This document shows positions 44,501 through 56,081 of a DNA stretch of 64,000 bases, piece by piece. Both the position numbers and the translations under genes were made by a program. The first letter of the stretch is position 1. Each line of letters starts with the position of its first letter. The notes under the pieces were generated by a model. It was not told the origin of the DNA. It saw only the letters and a program-made list of their open reading frames with translations, and did no database searches. Origin of the DNA: Yamagishiella unicocca (lineage: Eukaryota > Chlorophyta > Chlorophyceae > Chlamydomonadales > Volvocaceae); assembly GCA_003116995.1 (NCBI GenBank), contig BDSL01000011.1:682001-746000 (forward strand), written 5' to 3'.

Positions 44501-47500
44501 CAAGGGTGAGATAACGAGGGTGAGACAACGACGATGAAACGAGGATGAGACAAAGAGGATGAGACAACGAGGGTGAGACAACAAGGGAAAAGAAGCCGCA
44601 AAGAGTCAAAGCGCGCACAAGCTGGAGCATCGTCGTGTGCTGTAACTGATGATGCGGCAGGCGCAACGGGTGACGTTCGGGTTGTGGCAGTGTACGGCAC
44701 CTGCCGTGCCGTGCCGGACCTACCGCACGCATGTGTACGGCAGCATGACGTGTCCGATGGCCTGCTGCGCCGCCATCAGCACCGGCAGGGCGCGGCCCAG
44801 GAGGGCGTACCTGTGGGGCAGCAAGCCGCGCGGGGTCGAACCTGGGGTTGGCGCGATTGCGAGGTTACGACACCAAAGAACGCCCTACACAATCTTAACC
44901 AACCCCAACCTAACGTTAACGGTGAACCTAGTCCTACAATACACCCGCACCAGGCCATACTTGCAATGCCAGCATACCACTAGGCGTGCAGACCGTACCC
45001 GTACCCCTGGGCGGCCAGGCCGCCAGGTGCGAGTGCACTCACTCACTGACTGACTCACTGACTCACTCACTCGTCTCACTCACTCACTCACTCACCAGCC
45101 CTCTGCCTGCGCGAGCGACACCACGTGCTCCATGAGGGCCGCAACCACCTCCGCCTGGCCCCGAGCCAGCAGCACCGCGCCAACGTCACCGTACAGCTGC
45201 GCGGCTGCCCGCTGCCGGCCGGCGCGGCTGTAGCAGGTCTGCGAGCCACAAGGGAAAGAGGCGGGGTTTGAGGGGGGGCAGGGAGAGGGGGGTTGTCATC
45301 GCAGGATCGAAGTGGGTGCCCGCCGATGACTTCCCCGCCCTCCGGCGCGCCCTGTTCTTGGCTGGGTACCCTGTCCTGTCCGGGACCGCTACCTAGCTAG
45401 ATAGCTAGCCAGCTAGGTAACTAGCTAGATAGCTAGCCAGCTAGGTAACTAGCTAGATAGCTAGCCGGCACCCACCGCCGCCGCCAGAGCCAGCTGCAGC
45501 GCCAGGTCCGCGCAGTGACGGGGCGAGCTCAGCGCCATCCGCAGCCGCCAGTCTCGCAGCCACGACAGCTCCACCGGCAGCAGCGACGCAGGGGCCGACG
45601 GAGCGCCGCCGCCGCCGCCGCCGCTGCCGCTGCCGCCGCCGTCGATCTCCCTCGCCGCCGCCGCCGCCTCCTGCTGTTGCAGCTGCTCCGCTGCCAGCTG
45701 GGCGCGGGCCGCCTGCACAGCGGCGCGCACGTCCCCAACGGCGTTCACGCTCAGGGAGGTGTTGGCGACCTGAAGCGCAGGGGGCCGGAGGTGCCCAGGG
45801 CCCGGGTAGGATGTGGTTTTTCGTGGTGGTGACGGTAGTGGTGGTGGTGGTGGTGATGGTGATGGTGATGGTGATGGTGATGGTGATGGTGGTGGTGGTG
45901 GTGGTGGCGGTGATGGCGGTGGTGGTGGTGATGGTGGTGGAGGTGGTGGTGGAGGTGGTGGTGGTGGTGGCGGTGGTGATGGTCGGTGGTGGTGAAGGCA
46001 AAGTGTCATGATCAGACCGCCGAGCAGCATATGTTGCGACGGATGAGGTAGTTTCCGTCGTGTCAGGCGTCGTGCACCTGGCGCTTCCACGCGAGCTCCA
46101 GGATCTGGCGGGGTCTCCCGGCCGCACGGGTGCTCCGCATCAATGAACGCCATTCCCTTCGCTGCAAGCCTAGGATGTTTAGGTCAAGACACCATGATCG
46201 GAGAGCCGTCATCACGGTCATCATCATCATCACGGTCATCATCACGCCCAACATCACCACCGTCATCATCATCACGCTCATCATCACGCTCATCATCACC
46301 ACCGTCATCATCATCACGCTCATCATCACGCTCATCATCACCACCGTCATCATCATCACGCTCATCATCACGCTCATCATCACCACCGTCATCATCATCA
46401 CGCTCATCATCACGCCCATCATCACCACCGTCATCATCATCACGCTCATCATCACCACCGTCATCATCATCACGCTCATCATCACCACCGTCATCATCAT
46501 CACGCTCATCATCACGCTCATCATCACCACCGTCATCATCATCACGCTCATCATCACGCCCATCATCACCACCGTCATCATCATCACGCTCATCATCACG
46601 CCCATCATCATCACGCTCATCATCACGCTCATCATCACCACCGTCATCATCATCACGCTCATCATCACGCCCATCATCACCACCGTCATCGCGGCCGCAC
46701 CTGCTCCTCCACCGCGCGGGGGCTGGGCAAGGCGGGGTGCTGCACGTAGTCGTGCAGCTGCAGCCCGGGCCGCTGAGGCTTGAGCGGATCCAACACGGAG
46801 GACACCTGCGCATCGAAAAGCACCGAGAAGCACGGCCCGGGGGCGAGAGCACCGGTGTAGCGACCTCTTGAAAAGTACTAAAAATGTATTAATATTTTAC
46901 TGCTATTATTACCCTTATCCACTGCTGAACCCAGGAAGTGAAACTGATCTTCGCACCCTAAATCGCGACATCGGCGGTCCCGGACTTCGCCTGGACGCCT
47001 ACCGACAGCGCGCTACCACGGCCACAGCCCGTCGCCGGTGTACGGCACCGCGCACGCCCACCAACCCACCGACCTTGCTCGCGAAAAGATCAAGCTTGGC
47101 GAAGAACGAGCTGCTGGCGTTGTCCGCCGAGGAGGAGTGGTGGTGGTGGTGGCGACTGCGCCCGCCGGACTGCGGGTCACCTCCGCCGCCGGGGTGCAGC
47201 ACCTCCGGGTCCGCCGCCCAGGACATCTGGGGGCGGCTGCTGGGCGCCCCCATACCCGCCGAGACCGCCGAGCTGGCGCTGCCGCGCGCAGCGCCCATCG
47301 CCGGGTCCCATGGGTCGGCCCCGGTCGGGGCGCCGGGGGGGTTCGTGGGACCGGGAGCGTTGGCGCCGCCCGTGATGTTGACGGAGTACAGCGACTCCGC
47401 GCGATGGTGGGTGCGATGATAGCCTGGGGGGGGGACGGCAAGGAATGACACGTTAGGAAGGTAAGGCAGGCAGGAGGGGAGGAGGGAGGGAGGAGGGAGG

Positions 47501-50500
47501 GAGGGAGGGAGGGACGGGGGAGTTCCGACAGCTCCCAGCTTGTAGTGTGTTGAACCAACACACACCGACGGCATCGGCATCCGACAGGGGACGCCGCCCG
47601 CATCCAAAATCCCGCCGCGAGCGGAGGACGCGCCTCTAGCCCTAGCAGCGCTTACGAATCTACTACCGCAGCACCAAGCGGGCGCAGCGACGTCGTGTGT
47701 GTCAAAAACCAATCCAATCCACGCCGCGGAAAAACACAACTCCCGCGTGCACCTGTGGGCATCAGAGCCCCCCCCTCTCTCCACCGGGAGCTCACCGTAT
47801 CTGGGTTCGTCGTTTGACGCGGAGGCCATGGGCGTGAGCCAGATGGCGGAGGTGGCCGCAGGGCTGGCGCCGCCTCGGGCCGCCGCTGCGGTGCCTGCTG
47901 GGGGGGGCATAAAAACCGTTTTACGCGACGGGACAGGATAGTTGGCGCATGGTCGTCGGACACCAATTTTGTGTGTTTTATAGATGCTGTGCTGAGCCGC
48001 GAATTTTGTGTGTGGGGGGGGGGGGTTGATAAGGGGGGGGTACAATAAAAGAACCGGTAACGCGGGGGGGGGAGGGCAGCGGGCAGGAGCGCGGCGCTTA
48101 GGCACGTGTGACGTGTCAGGCGGGGAGAGCAGCGCGGGCTTCATGAGCAGCGGGCGCACCACGGAGGCGGCGGCAGGGCAGGCAACGCAGTGGGCGGGTG
48201 GTTGAAAGGATAACCCGTCCCGTGTACGAAAGAGAAAACCGCTTAGTATATAGCCGTTTGGAGACGCGATGGGGGGGTGGGGGTGGGGCGGAAGGAAGGT
48301 ACCTCGTGGATCGGAAGGGGAGAGCATGTATCGTGGGCCGACCGACAGAGGAGAGCATGTACCGTGGGCCGACAGAGAAGAGCATGTATCGTGGGCCGAC
48401 TGACAGAGGAGAGCATGTATCGTGGGCCGACCGACAGAGGAGAGCACGTGACGGTCGCCCTGTCGCTTTGCCTCTCACCTTGAGCGTGCATAGGCGACTG
48501 CGGGGGCACCTGCGGGGGGGGAGGGCCCCCGCCCCCGGCGATGGTGCTGCTCCCGCCGCCGCCGCCGCCGCCCGAGTGCACCCCGGATATGGCCTGACGC
48601 AGCAGCTGCAGCGGTGTGGCCTGCTGCTGCGGCGTCACCTCGAACTGCCGGTCCTCCTCCTGCAGCCGCCGCGACACCCAGCGCCAGCATCACGTGAAGC
48701 ACACCGCGTTATGGCGCCGGGTGTATGTATGTGTGTGTGTAAAGGATAATCCGCAAATCCGCGAATCCGCGGAGGTTGTGAGGAAGACCCGTGGATGCGA
48801 GAAAAAACCGGTTAGAACAGACGTTCTAAGATGCATGCTGGAGAAGTGGGGTGAGGATACAAAAGACGAAGGTCGTATGTCGACCTTCGCGAATCCGGGG
48901 GGGGGGTGATGTGAGTTTCAATATTGGGGACAACGGCCACGATTCGGAGCGCCGCCGGCAGCTCGCAAGGGTGCTCGTGGCGAAGCCCGGGAGATGCCAC
49001 AAGTCGAGGACAGCAACATGTGTGAAGGTGCCGTTGGAGGACTCCTTTACACACTCATTTGCACACAACACGGTACCGCCACCCCGCGGCAGCGGTCCTA
49101 CCCCCACCTGGTCAACAAACATGCCCACGACGCCGCGGCAGGGGTACTGCGGCGACAGCTCCAACAGCCCGTCGCGCCATGCTGCCAGCAGGCCCGCCCA
49201 CTCGTCCCCCGGGGCCTCCTCCTCCGCCGCCTCGCCGGTGCTCCCGCCCGGCACCACCACCAGCTGCGACCCGCGGGTCGCTAGCTGCAGCAGCGCCGAG
49301 TGCGCCTTGTTGTAGAGGTGAGCCAGGGCGAGCATGTAGGTCTGCGGTGGTGGTGGGGGGGGGGTTTGCGGTGGAGGTGGGGGGGCAGCAGCACCCGCAA
49401 GCCGTTTGCCCTTTTACCACGTTAACATGGAGAATGCGGTGTTTATCCACAAAGTCCAACAGGGTGTGTTTGCAGAGGGTGTTGGTCGAACAACCTTGAG
49501 GGTCGCCGCATGCCGTACTAGCTGCAGAGTTGGAGGATAAGCGGCTAGGAGGGGGCGGAAAGCGGGACAAACCGAGCGCGAAGCGGGATCCTGTTTTGCG
49601 CGGATCCTCTCCGTCGGGCACTATTCTTTAGAGCCTATGTATGTGTAAGAAACCCCCCACCGCAACTGCGCCACGTTGCTCTCCACCGCACCCGGGCCAC
49701 ATCGCTTACCTGAAACGTTGCCTGCCGGATCAGCCCCTCGGTGTCGCTCGGTCTGCGGGGGGTCGATCGCCGCACGACCACAAGAACCATCAAGCGGCTA
49801 GCAGACTGCAGGACTGCTGTGACTCGCCCTGCCTTCGGATTCCTTGGTCTCATCGCGCTCAGTCTCCTTCGCGGCTCAGCTCAGCATACTTAAAACACAT
49901 CAAACCAACCTCGCTGCCGCTGCCGCCGCCGCCGTCGCTGCCGCTACCGCTGTCGCCGCCGCTGCCGCTGTCGCTGCCCACTGCCCACCGCGCACTCCTT
50001 CCCCACATCCACAACACACTCACATGCCACGCGGCGGTCTGTCGTCACCCAGTGCCCCCCCAGCCGCTGCCCAACCCATACCGTCCCGCCCAGCCGCCGC
50101 CTCCCGCCCAGCGGTTGCAATAACGGCATCCGCCGCCTCAACCGCCGCCTCAACCGCCGCCTCAACCGCCGCCGTAGGCCTCACCTGTTAGCTGCCAGCG
50201 CCGCCGGTGTGATGGCCTGGCCACACAGCCCCAGCGGGTCCAACACGGGCACCTCCGCCTCGAAGGGCAGCCACAGCTGCCAATCCACGTGCTCCACGGC
50301 CGCTGCCGGATGCGGGCCGGCGCCCGAGGCAGGATGTGCCGCAGCACCCGGGGGTGCATCCAGCCCTCCGGAGCCCTCCCCCGCAACGTCGTCGGGGTAG
50401 CTGGAGGAAGGGCCCGCGGGATCTGCCGGGCGTACGACAGGAGAAATGAGGGCGGGCAGCGAACCGCGTCCGCGTCCAGTCAGTGCAGTGTTGTGTTGGT

Positions 50501-53500
50501 TGCCAGCAGCCCCAGGAAGCGGCACCAGTCGCATGTTGGTCGCGCATGTGCGGGATGAGCGCCGGGATTGCGCGGGATTGCGGAGGGGATGAACCCCGAC
50601 CTTCATAAGGCCCTTTCTCCAAGGCAGGCGCTTTCCACGTGCGTGCTTACCAGCATGCTGGACAGCGCACCACCCGCCCGCCCACACCTCACGCATCCGG
50701 AACTCACGTTGCGGGTTCCGGCCGCGAGCCGCGCCCGCGCTGGCGGGCGCCACGTCAGCGCCGTACGGCGAGAAGGCGGCCCGAGCTGACCTCGGCGCTC
50801 CCCCGGCGCCCGCACCGCCCGGCGTTTCGTGGCCCGTGGCGAACATCCCTGCATTCAAACACCGACGGGGCTACCTTAACCAATCTCAAAACGGCCCGCG
50901 CCTGTCCTGTCCGCCTGTCCTGTCCTCGCTCTATCCTCGCCGGGAAAGTGGACGAGCGCGGCGCCCGGTTTGGTTGGCGTCAAGAGGGGTTTCGAGGAAG
51001 GCCCGTGGGTGCGAGAAAAACCCGTTTAGGAAAGACGTTTCGAGATGCATGCTGGAGAACTGGGGTGAGGAGACGAAAGACGGTGGTCGTATGTCGACCT
51101 TCGGCGGCTAAGCTAAAGCGGCGGCGTCTTGACGAAAGGAAGCGGGGACCCCGCGCGACGCAAGGAAACGCCGTCAGGGGGGGGGGTTCTCCCATCAATA
51201 AAATTCGTGGGTTCGGTATTTGGTTGCCCAACCAACCTGTGGTCTCGGAGCTGGCGCCTCCCGGGGCGTCCCAGGAGCCAGCAGGCAACGGCCCCGCCGC
51301 CTGGTCGCGACCGAAGACGGAGGCGGTCACGGCGCTGATGACCGCCAGGCAGGCCGAGAACGTCCACGCCTGAGAACGCAGAGGGGCGGAGGTGTGAGAG
51401 GAAGGCGGGGAGGGGGGGCGCGCGCGCAAGGATACGGTTTCCTCCACATGGGCTCCGAAATCACCCGCCATCATCTGCGACCCTAGATACCAAAAAAACT
51501 ACTTTTAACGAGCATCGCGATACGCGGTACGTCCGCTGCCTCAATTGACGTTCGGGCCCGTTTTGAAGCGAGTTTTGGTTCTTTTGGGGGGGTTCTTTTT
51601 GGGGGCCATATACTTGTTACACGATCGTGCTGCTGCTTACCTCTTTGAAAAGGGGCCGCACGCCACCTCGGCGGGTCCGCTCGCGCTGCCCCAGCTCCGC
51701 CGCTATAGCTCCGATGAAGCGCAGCCCGCGCTCCGCCACGTCCACAGGTCGGCCCAGCCGCAGCAGCAGACGGGCCTGAGACGCGAACAGGTACTGACGG
51801 AACCTGGCAGGCGAGCAGCAGCAGCAGGGAAACGTACCTCGCTTACGCCCAAACCGCGGCAGGCGAGCACGCGTGGAACGAGCGGCGTGGAACGAGTGTT
51901 ACGCGTGGAACGAGTGACAGCTAGGGGGCGGCACGGGACGATGCGGTTTGGCTTGTGGCAGCAGCACACGGTGGCAGTAGCTGCCAGCTGGGAAAGGAAA
52001 GGCGCGCAGGCAGTGGCTGCCAGCGGGTGCCGGCACCGCCCCACCTGAACTCCTGGACCGCCGCCCGCTTGAGCACGGAGCGGCGAGTGACGCGCCAGGA
52101 GGCGCTCGTCAGCGTGGCGACCTCCGCGCCCTCGCCGCAGGCCCCTGCAGCGACGGACGGGGGACGCGGGGGGAGAAAAACAAAACACACGGTCTGCATC
52201 CGGGCGCACTTCGGGATCGCAAACAAAGTGACGCAGTCAGCCCGTACGCTCGATTCCTTTCGTGGTTCCATCACTAGGGGGCCCTGGATGATAACCGGTG
52301 ATGACGCTTTCGTATCACCCATCCAAAAGCAACGACCCACATCCCCTACAGTACGGCCTCCCCTGTACCTACATCCCCTACAGTACGGCCTCCCCTGTAC
52401 CCACATCCCCTACAGTACGGCCTCCCCCCGTACCCACATCCCCTACAGTACGGCCTCCCCTGTACCCACATCCCCTACAGTACGGCCTCCCCCCGTACCC
52501 ACATCCCATACAGTACGGCCTCCCCCTGCACCTACCATATCTCTCGCCCAGCTCGTCGATGACCGCACTGGCGGGCTGCGGCGGAGTGGCGCCGCCCTGC
52601 CCCGCCTCCCCGCCACCCGGCTTCGTGGCCTGTCGGTCCAGGGTCTCCTGGTACGCCGCCTCCAGCTCCACGTACCTGCGAGAGAGTGGTGGTGGTGGTG
52701 GTGGTGGTGGTGGTGGTGGTGGTGGTGGTGGTGGTGGTGGTGGAGGTGGTGGTGTTGGAGGTGGTGGTGGTGGTGGTGGTGGTGCGGTTCGGAGGAGCAA
52801 CCGGCATGTTTTATCAGCACACACGCGCAGGAGGTCTGGTGGTCTGGACACCACAACAAAACGCGGCTATCCCCAGGCCTTGCTGCTCATAGGGCACCCT
52901 CCTCGCACTCCCAAGCCTGCTTCCCGCCCCCTGCCGCTTCCCCCCTTCCCGAGTGTTTTACTTGTCGCTCTCCTGTGTCGCGTGCACGGGCTTCCTCGCC
53001 CCCAACCCCCCGGCTCGCAAAGTCTGTCTTAAACGGTTTTCCTTCCTACACGGGTTTTCCTTGCAATCCCCCCGCTCTTCGCTCACTCCTTGTACGCGTC
53101 CAAGTGCAGTCCGCAGCCCTCCAGCAGCAGCGCCAGCGAGTCCTTCACTAGGTACAGAGAGGCGAAGGACCAGTTGGGGTCTCGCCGCTCGTTGGCCAGC
53201 CGCTGAACCTGCGCGCAGTGGGGGGTGGCATAAAGACCGGTTACACGACATGGATATAATAGCTGAGAGTAGAAGCCGGTGGGTCGCGAGGGAAGTCGGT
53301 GGGTCGCGACGGAAGCCGATGATGAAGCGACGCGGGCGGGGGACCCCTAACGCGGCGACGGCGGCGGGGCTGGGGTTGGACCAGCCCCTCGGCCCCCTCA
53401 GCCGTCCCTGCCGGTGCCGCCTTCGCACCTCCCCGACCCCTACCCCACCACCGCCACGCCTTCGCACCTCCGCCATGTACGCCGCCTGGCGCGACTCGAA

Positions 53501-55640
53501 GCTGGCTCTGACACAGTCCCGCAGACATAGCTCCAAATCGTCCAGGCCCTGCACGCTGGTGCCCGGGAACATCCCCGAGGGCAGCCCGGCAGGCGGGACG
53601 GAGCTGCCGCCGCCGCCGGCGGGCCCCCGCGGCGTAGTCCAGTTGCTGCCGCCGCCGCCCGCCACCGCGGCCAGGGCGGCGGCGGAGAAGCCCTTCGGCG
53701 GGTCGATGCGGATCACCCGAATGCGACCTCGCGTCACGAAGTCGTCCCTCAGCTTGTCGTACACCTGCAGCGGTTGGCGGTTGGGTCGATGCAACGAGAC
53801 GACGTCTCTTCCTTCCATCCCCCACACGGTCCCACCGCTTGTCGGTTACGCTGCCGCCTCCTCGAGGGCCATGGGTAGGCTGCACCTCCAGGGGGAGATC
53901 TGCCCCCAAAAGAGCGGACTCTGAACCCAACCACATGGCGCCTCGTGCCGTCCGTGCCCCCTACCCTCGCTCCCTGCCTGCTGGCAGACGTGCGCTGCGG
54001 CCTTACAACCCTTACCACCCAACACACGCACAGCCGCCGTCCCCACCTTTTTCGCCCCCTTATCAGCCACGTCGAGCTCGGCAGGCCGGACGTAGACCAC
54101 GAGCCACTCCGCCCCAAGGACCCCGGGTGGAGGCGCCGCCGCCGCACTGCCGCCCCCCAGCAGCGCCCCCATGCCGGTCGGCTGGGGCGGCGGCGGCCCG
54201 GGCGCTGGGGGCCCGCCCCAGTCGTGTTCCAGGTCGGTGATAGCGCGCTTGAGAGCGGGCTTGACGTGGTTGCGGTACTCCGAGGTGTCAGCTGTCGTGA
54301 CCTGGGAGTTTGAATGTTTGGGCGCACAGCACGCAAGTGGATCCAGCCAAGCCGGACCGAGGGCTCCAGCGTGTGTTGCTTCCGCAACTGTCCGTGGCAT
54401 GGTGACGTGGCATGGTGACGTGGCAGTATGACTCTGACATGCGACACGTGTGAGACCTTGCTCTGCCTCGCGCAGCCGGCTTAAGTGTGCAGCAGGGAGT
54501 GGGGTATCACAGGCGTGCTTCGGAGCGGAGTACGACACGGCGGCAGCAGCACCACCGCTGGGGTGTACGACCCACCAGCAGCAGGTGCGCGTATGGGTGG
54601 CGGAACCACACCACGGGGCTGTGTGCGAAGGGCCGCAGCCGCTGCAGCCGTTTGTCGCCGCTGGCTACCAGCCTGGGAGGCAACCACGGGGGGAGGATAG
54701 CATAGGAACCGGATGAACAGTGTTCAGAACAAAAACGCGAGGGGAGAGTAAAAACAGGGTGAGCTAACGAACAAATGTGCCCCGTGGGTGACGCCCGCAT
54801 CCTCATACGGTACCCGCATCAGTTGCATGCATGCTGATCGGCCGTTGAGTTACGCGATGTTGTTGCTTTCGAAACGCGCCCACAGCCGAGGCGCCGGCGC
54901 AAGAAGCGTGCATGCCCCGCGGTGTGTGGCGCTGCGTGTGCGGCCGCCGGTGCCCTCGGAGGGGGTTGCAAGGAAAATCCGTGCACGAAAGGAAAACCGC
55001 AGCGGAGGGGGGGGGCTGCTAGCTACTCACTGGAGTGCGACTCGGTCCACGGCCACCGCTCGTCCGACCTTGTTGTGCAGGGTCAGGTTGTGGAGCGAGG
55101 AGCGCGACTCCAACAACTGGGTTGGAGAGGCAATGGTTTCCAAGGGCGGGAGAAAGCGTGTTGCCTAGAGTGCCGGGGGTGTCGCTGAAGAGGGCCGGCT
55201 GATGTGATGCAGGGGGGTGGTGTGGTGAGTAGGCCTCAATGAGGCCAGATGGTAACGAGTGGAGCGGTTGCTCCGGTACACCCGCACCTTCCTTTTTCGC
55301 ACAAAGGCACAATCCGCTAAGTTTGGAGGGTACCTCCCCTCCCCCCCACATGCAGAGCCTACGCAGGCGTTTAACAGTTGAATCCGCTAGGTCCACGGCA
55401 CGTATGTGGGGCTGGGCCAACCAACAGCCAAGAGCTGGGTTCCTTGTACGTGATCTCCTGGAGCAGCGCTCTCCCCCATGAGGTATCCCTGACATGCTAC
55501 CCAGAGGTTGTATGTTTTGCGAGTCGGCCCAATCACTTGACCACCAGACTCACATCCTTCACGGATGCAAACAAGCCGGCTGTTCCAAGCTCATCCACCG
55601 ACACCAGGAAAAGGCCGCCATACTCGTCCTCCTGGTCCAT
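35546..55640 (-). CDS. TRAPPC10: TRAPPC10 / Trs130-like subunit of the TRAPP II tethering complex
   Basis: TRAPP II acts in Rab activation and Golgi/post-Golgi traffic. Thirty-three exons, 5' to 3': 55640-55554, 55116-55031, 54672-54576, 54301-54047, 53764-53468, 53208-53087, 52675-52536, 52144-52045, 51803-51641, 51369-51237, 50848-50651, 50422-50185, 49752-49710, 49341-49108, 48659-48479, 47894-47796, 47423-47074, 46805-46701, 46161-46078, 45769-45476, 45238-45096, 44810-44724, 44494-44326, 44009-42710, 42309-42077, 41792-41387, 40638-40376, 40081-39503, 39278-39141, 38212-38134, 37562-37438, 37099-36871, 36558-35546; about 2,689 aa. ATG at 55640 gives an N-terminus (LFASVKDLLESRSSLHNLTL) that aligns with plant TRS130. 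Further hallmarks are WFRHPYAHLLLVTTADTSEY, EWLVVYVRP, DPNWSFASLYLVKDSLALLL, AYKEYVELEAAYQETL, QYLFASQARLLLRLGR, AWTFSACLAVISAVTA and LLRVGDVCTMQLQLFSNLP. Length is about twice that of animal and plant homologues because of Ala/Gly/Gln/Ser inserts, chiefly the 1,300-bp exon. Weakest exons: 48659-48479 and the starts at 44009 and 38212. The intron after 42077 uses a GC donor. Confidence 0.92.
37735..37912. repeat. Interspersed tandem units in TRAPPC10 intron
   Basis: ACTCGCGATTTGGCGT and CGCCGTACGAACTGCCGTAC alternate in about four imperfect units within the intron between exons 38134 and 37562. Confidence 0.75.
40803..41140. repeat. 59-60 bp minisatellite in TRAPPC10 intron, six copies
   Basis: Units start GTTACCATAATAGACCCGGT and run on through GACTGGGGAAATGTAGCGTG into a G-rich spacer. 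TTACC or its equivalent recurs at 40804, 40863, 40922, 40981, 41040 and 41099. The array lies in the intron between exons 41387 and 40638. Confidence 0.9.
41255..41345 (+). repeat. Partial copy of dispersed intronic repeat family
   Basis: Contains AAGGATAACCCGTGTACGAA, GACGCTTCGAGATGCATGCT and TTGGTTGAGGAAAC, in the same order as the fuller copies at 48775 and 50985. It lies in a TRAPPC10 intron. Confidence 0.7.
41927..42045. repeat. About 30-bp tandem repeat near the GC donor of TRAPPC10 intron
   Basis: Four copies of CTGGACGTGCCGTACTTCCC joined by (CA)n lie about 30 bp into the intron that follows the exon 42309-42077 on the minus strand. Confidence 0.85.
42595..42705 (-). repeat. Copy of dispersed intronic repeat family
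   Basis: This copy begins within a few bases of the donor after exon 42710 in the minus-strand gene. On the plus strand it contains CCCAGTTCTCCAGCATGCAT and GCATCCACGGATCTTCCTCG. Confidence 0.8.
45385..45470. repeat. CTAGCTAGATAG-type palindromic repeat at a TRAPPC10 donor
   Basis: About three 28-bp units of AACTAGCTAGATAGCTAGCC and GGTA start six bases inside the intron that follows exon 45476 on the minus strand. The units are rich in self-complementary CTAG. Confidence 0.85.
45828..45990. repeat. (GGT/GAT)n microsatellite in TRAPPC10 intron
   Basis: A trinucleotide run about 160 bp long lies between exons 46078 and 45769 and gives spurious long frames on both strands. Confidence 0.9.
46195..46690. 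repeat. Half-kilobase CAT/CAC minisatellite in TRAPPC10 intron
   Basis: Units of 15 and 30 bp built from ATCATCACCACCGTCATCAT and CACGCTCATCAT fill most of the intron between exons 46701 and 46161. They begin about 10 bases inside the 5' splice site (minus strand). All long open frames here are artefacts of the repeat. Confidence 0.92.
48300..48450. repeat. About 28-bp tandem repeat in TRAPPC10 intron
   Basis: Five imperfect units of AGAGCATGTATCGTGGGCCG with ACAGAGG linkers lie just downstream (minus strand) of the donor after exon 48479. Confidence 0.85.
48775..48905 (+). repeat. Copy of dispersed intronic repeat family
   Basis: Runs from GAGGAAGACCCGTGGATGCG through GACGTTCTAAGATGCATGCT and ends CGTATGTCGACCTTCG, in a TRAPPC10 intron. 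It is one of the two fullest copies. Confidence 0.85.
50985..51115 (+). repeat. Copy of dispersed intronic repeat family
   Basis: Runs from GAGGAAGGCCCGTGGGTGCG through GATGCATGCTGGAGAACTGG and ends GTATGTCGACCTTCGGCGGC, in the TRAPPC10 intron between exons 51237 and 50848. Confidence 0.85.
52325..52535. repeat. About 28-bp minisatellite touching a TRAPPC10 5' splice site
   Basis: Seven to eight units of CATCCCCTACAGTACGGCCT followed by CCCC(T/C)GTACC reach right up to the exon edge at 52536. On the gene strand the donor context (ATATGGTAGGTGCAGGGGGA) looks like one more diverged unit. Confidence 0.85.
52686..52792. repeat. (GGT)n microsatellite near a TRAPPC10 acceptor
   Basis: On the gene strand this is a (CCA)n tract of about 105 bp that replaces the usual pyrimidine-rich stretch just before the acceptor of exon 52675. 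Confidence 0.9.
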
Positions 55641-56081
55641 GTTTCGCCAATCGTCTTGGTACGGAACCAGTGCTACCCAGCTCTGCCGCACTTGGGTACC
55701 TAAAACTGTTGCTCATACGACGACCGCACACTGGAACATCCTGTTTCCAACTTCAGGTATCTAATACGGTAACATAGATGCCTACGTAACGACATTGCGC
55801 TGAACAAAAGGAGTTAATATGATCAGAGGATTATGACAATCAGTTGAAAACGCCTAAAAGCCACGCCATGTTCACGATCTGCATGCCTCGAAGCCTATCT
55901 TGCACACTGGTTCATGGGACCGGTGCGTGGATCGCGTAAAGTTTGTTTTCGTCCTGCAGCCAATCCCGTACGTGCAAATTCACAGCACAAACTATTCAGT
56001 TGCCCATTAGTTTCAACTATAGGCAAGATTGCCGTTAGCTGCTAGGCTTGGCGCAGCCGTAAAATCCGGCTGTCTTCGACA
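55641..56081. promoter_or_regulatory. Shared upstream region of divergent TRAPPC10 and BUD13
   Basis: The two start codons lie 441 bp apart and point away from each other, so both promoters and 5' leaders must fit here unless leader exons were missed. The stretch is less GC-rich than the flanking exons. No TATA box at a convincing distance was recognised. Confidence 0.6.

Noticed and set aside
46063..46871. Three long overlapping frames on both strands (Met/Val-rich, Ser/Pro-rich, Asp-rich)
   Set aside because: They are readings of the CAT/CAC minisatellite in a TRAPPC10 intron.
48900..49055. Minus-strand open stretch between TRAPPC10 exons 49108 and 48659
   Set aside because: The flanking exons join in phase 0 and the peptide has no resemblance to the family. 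Much of it borders a dispersed repeat copy.
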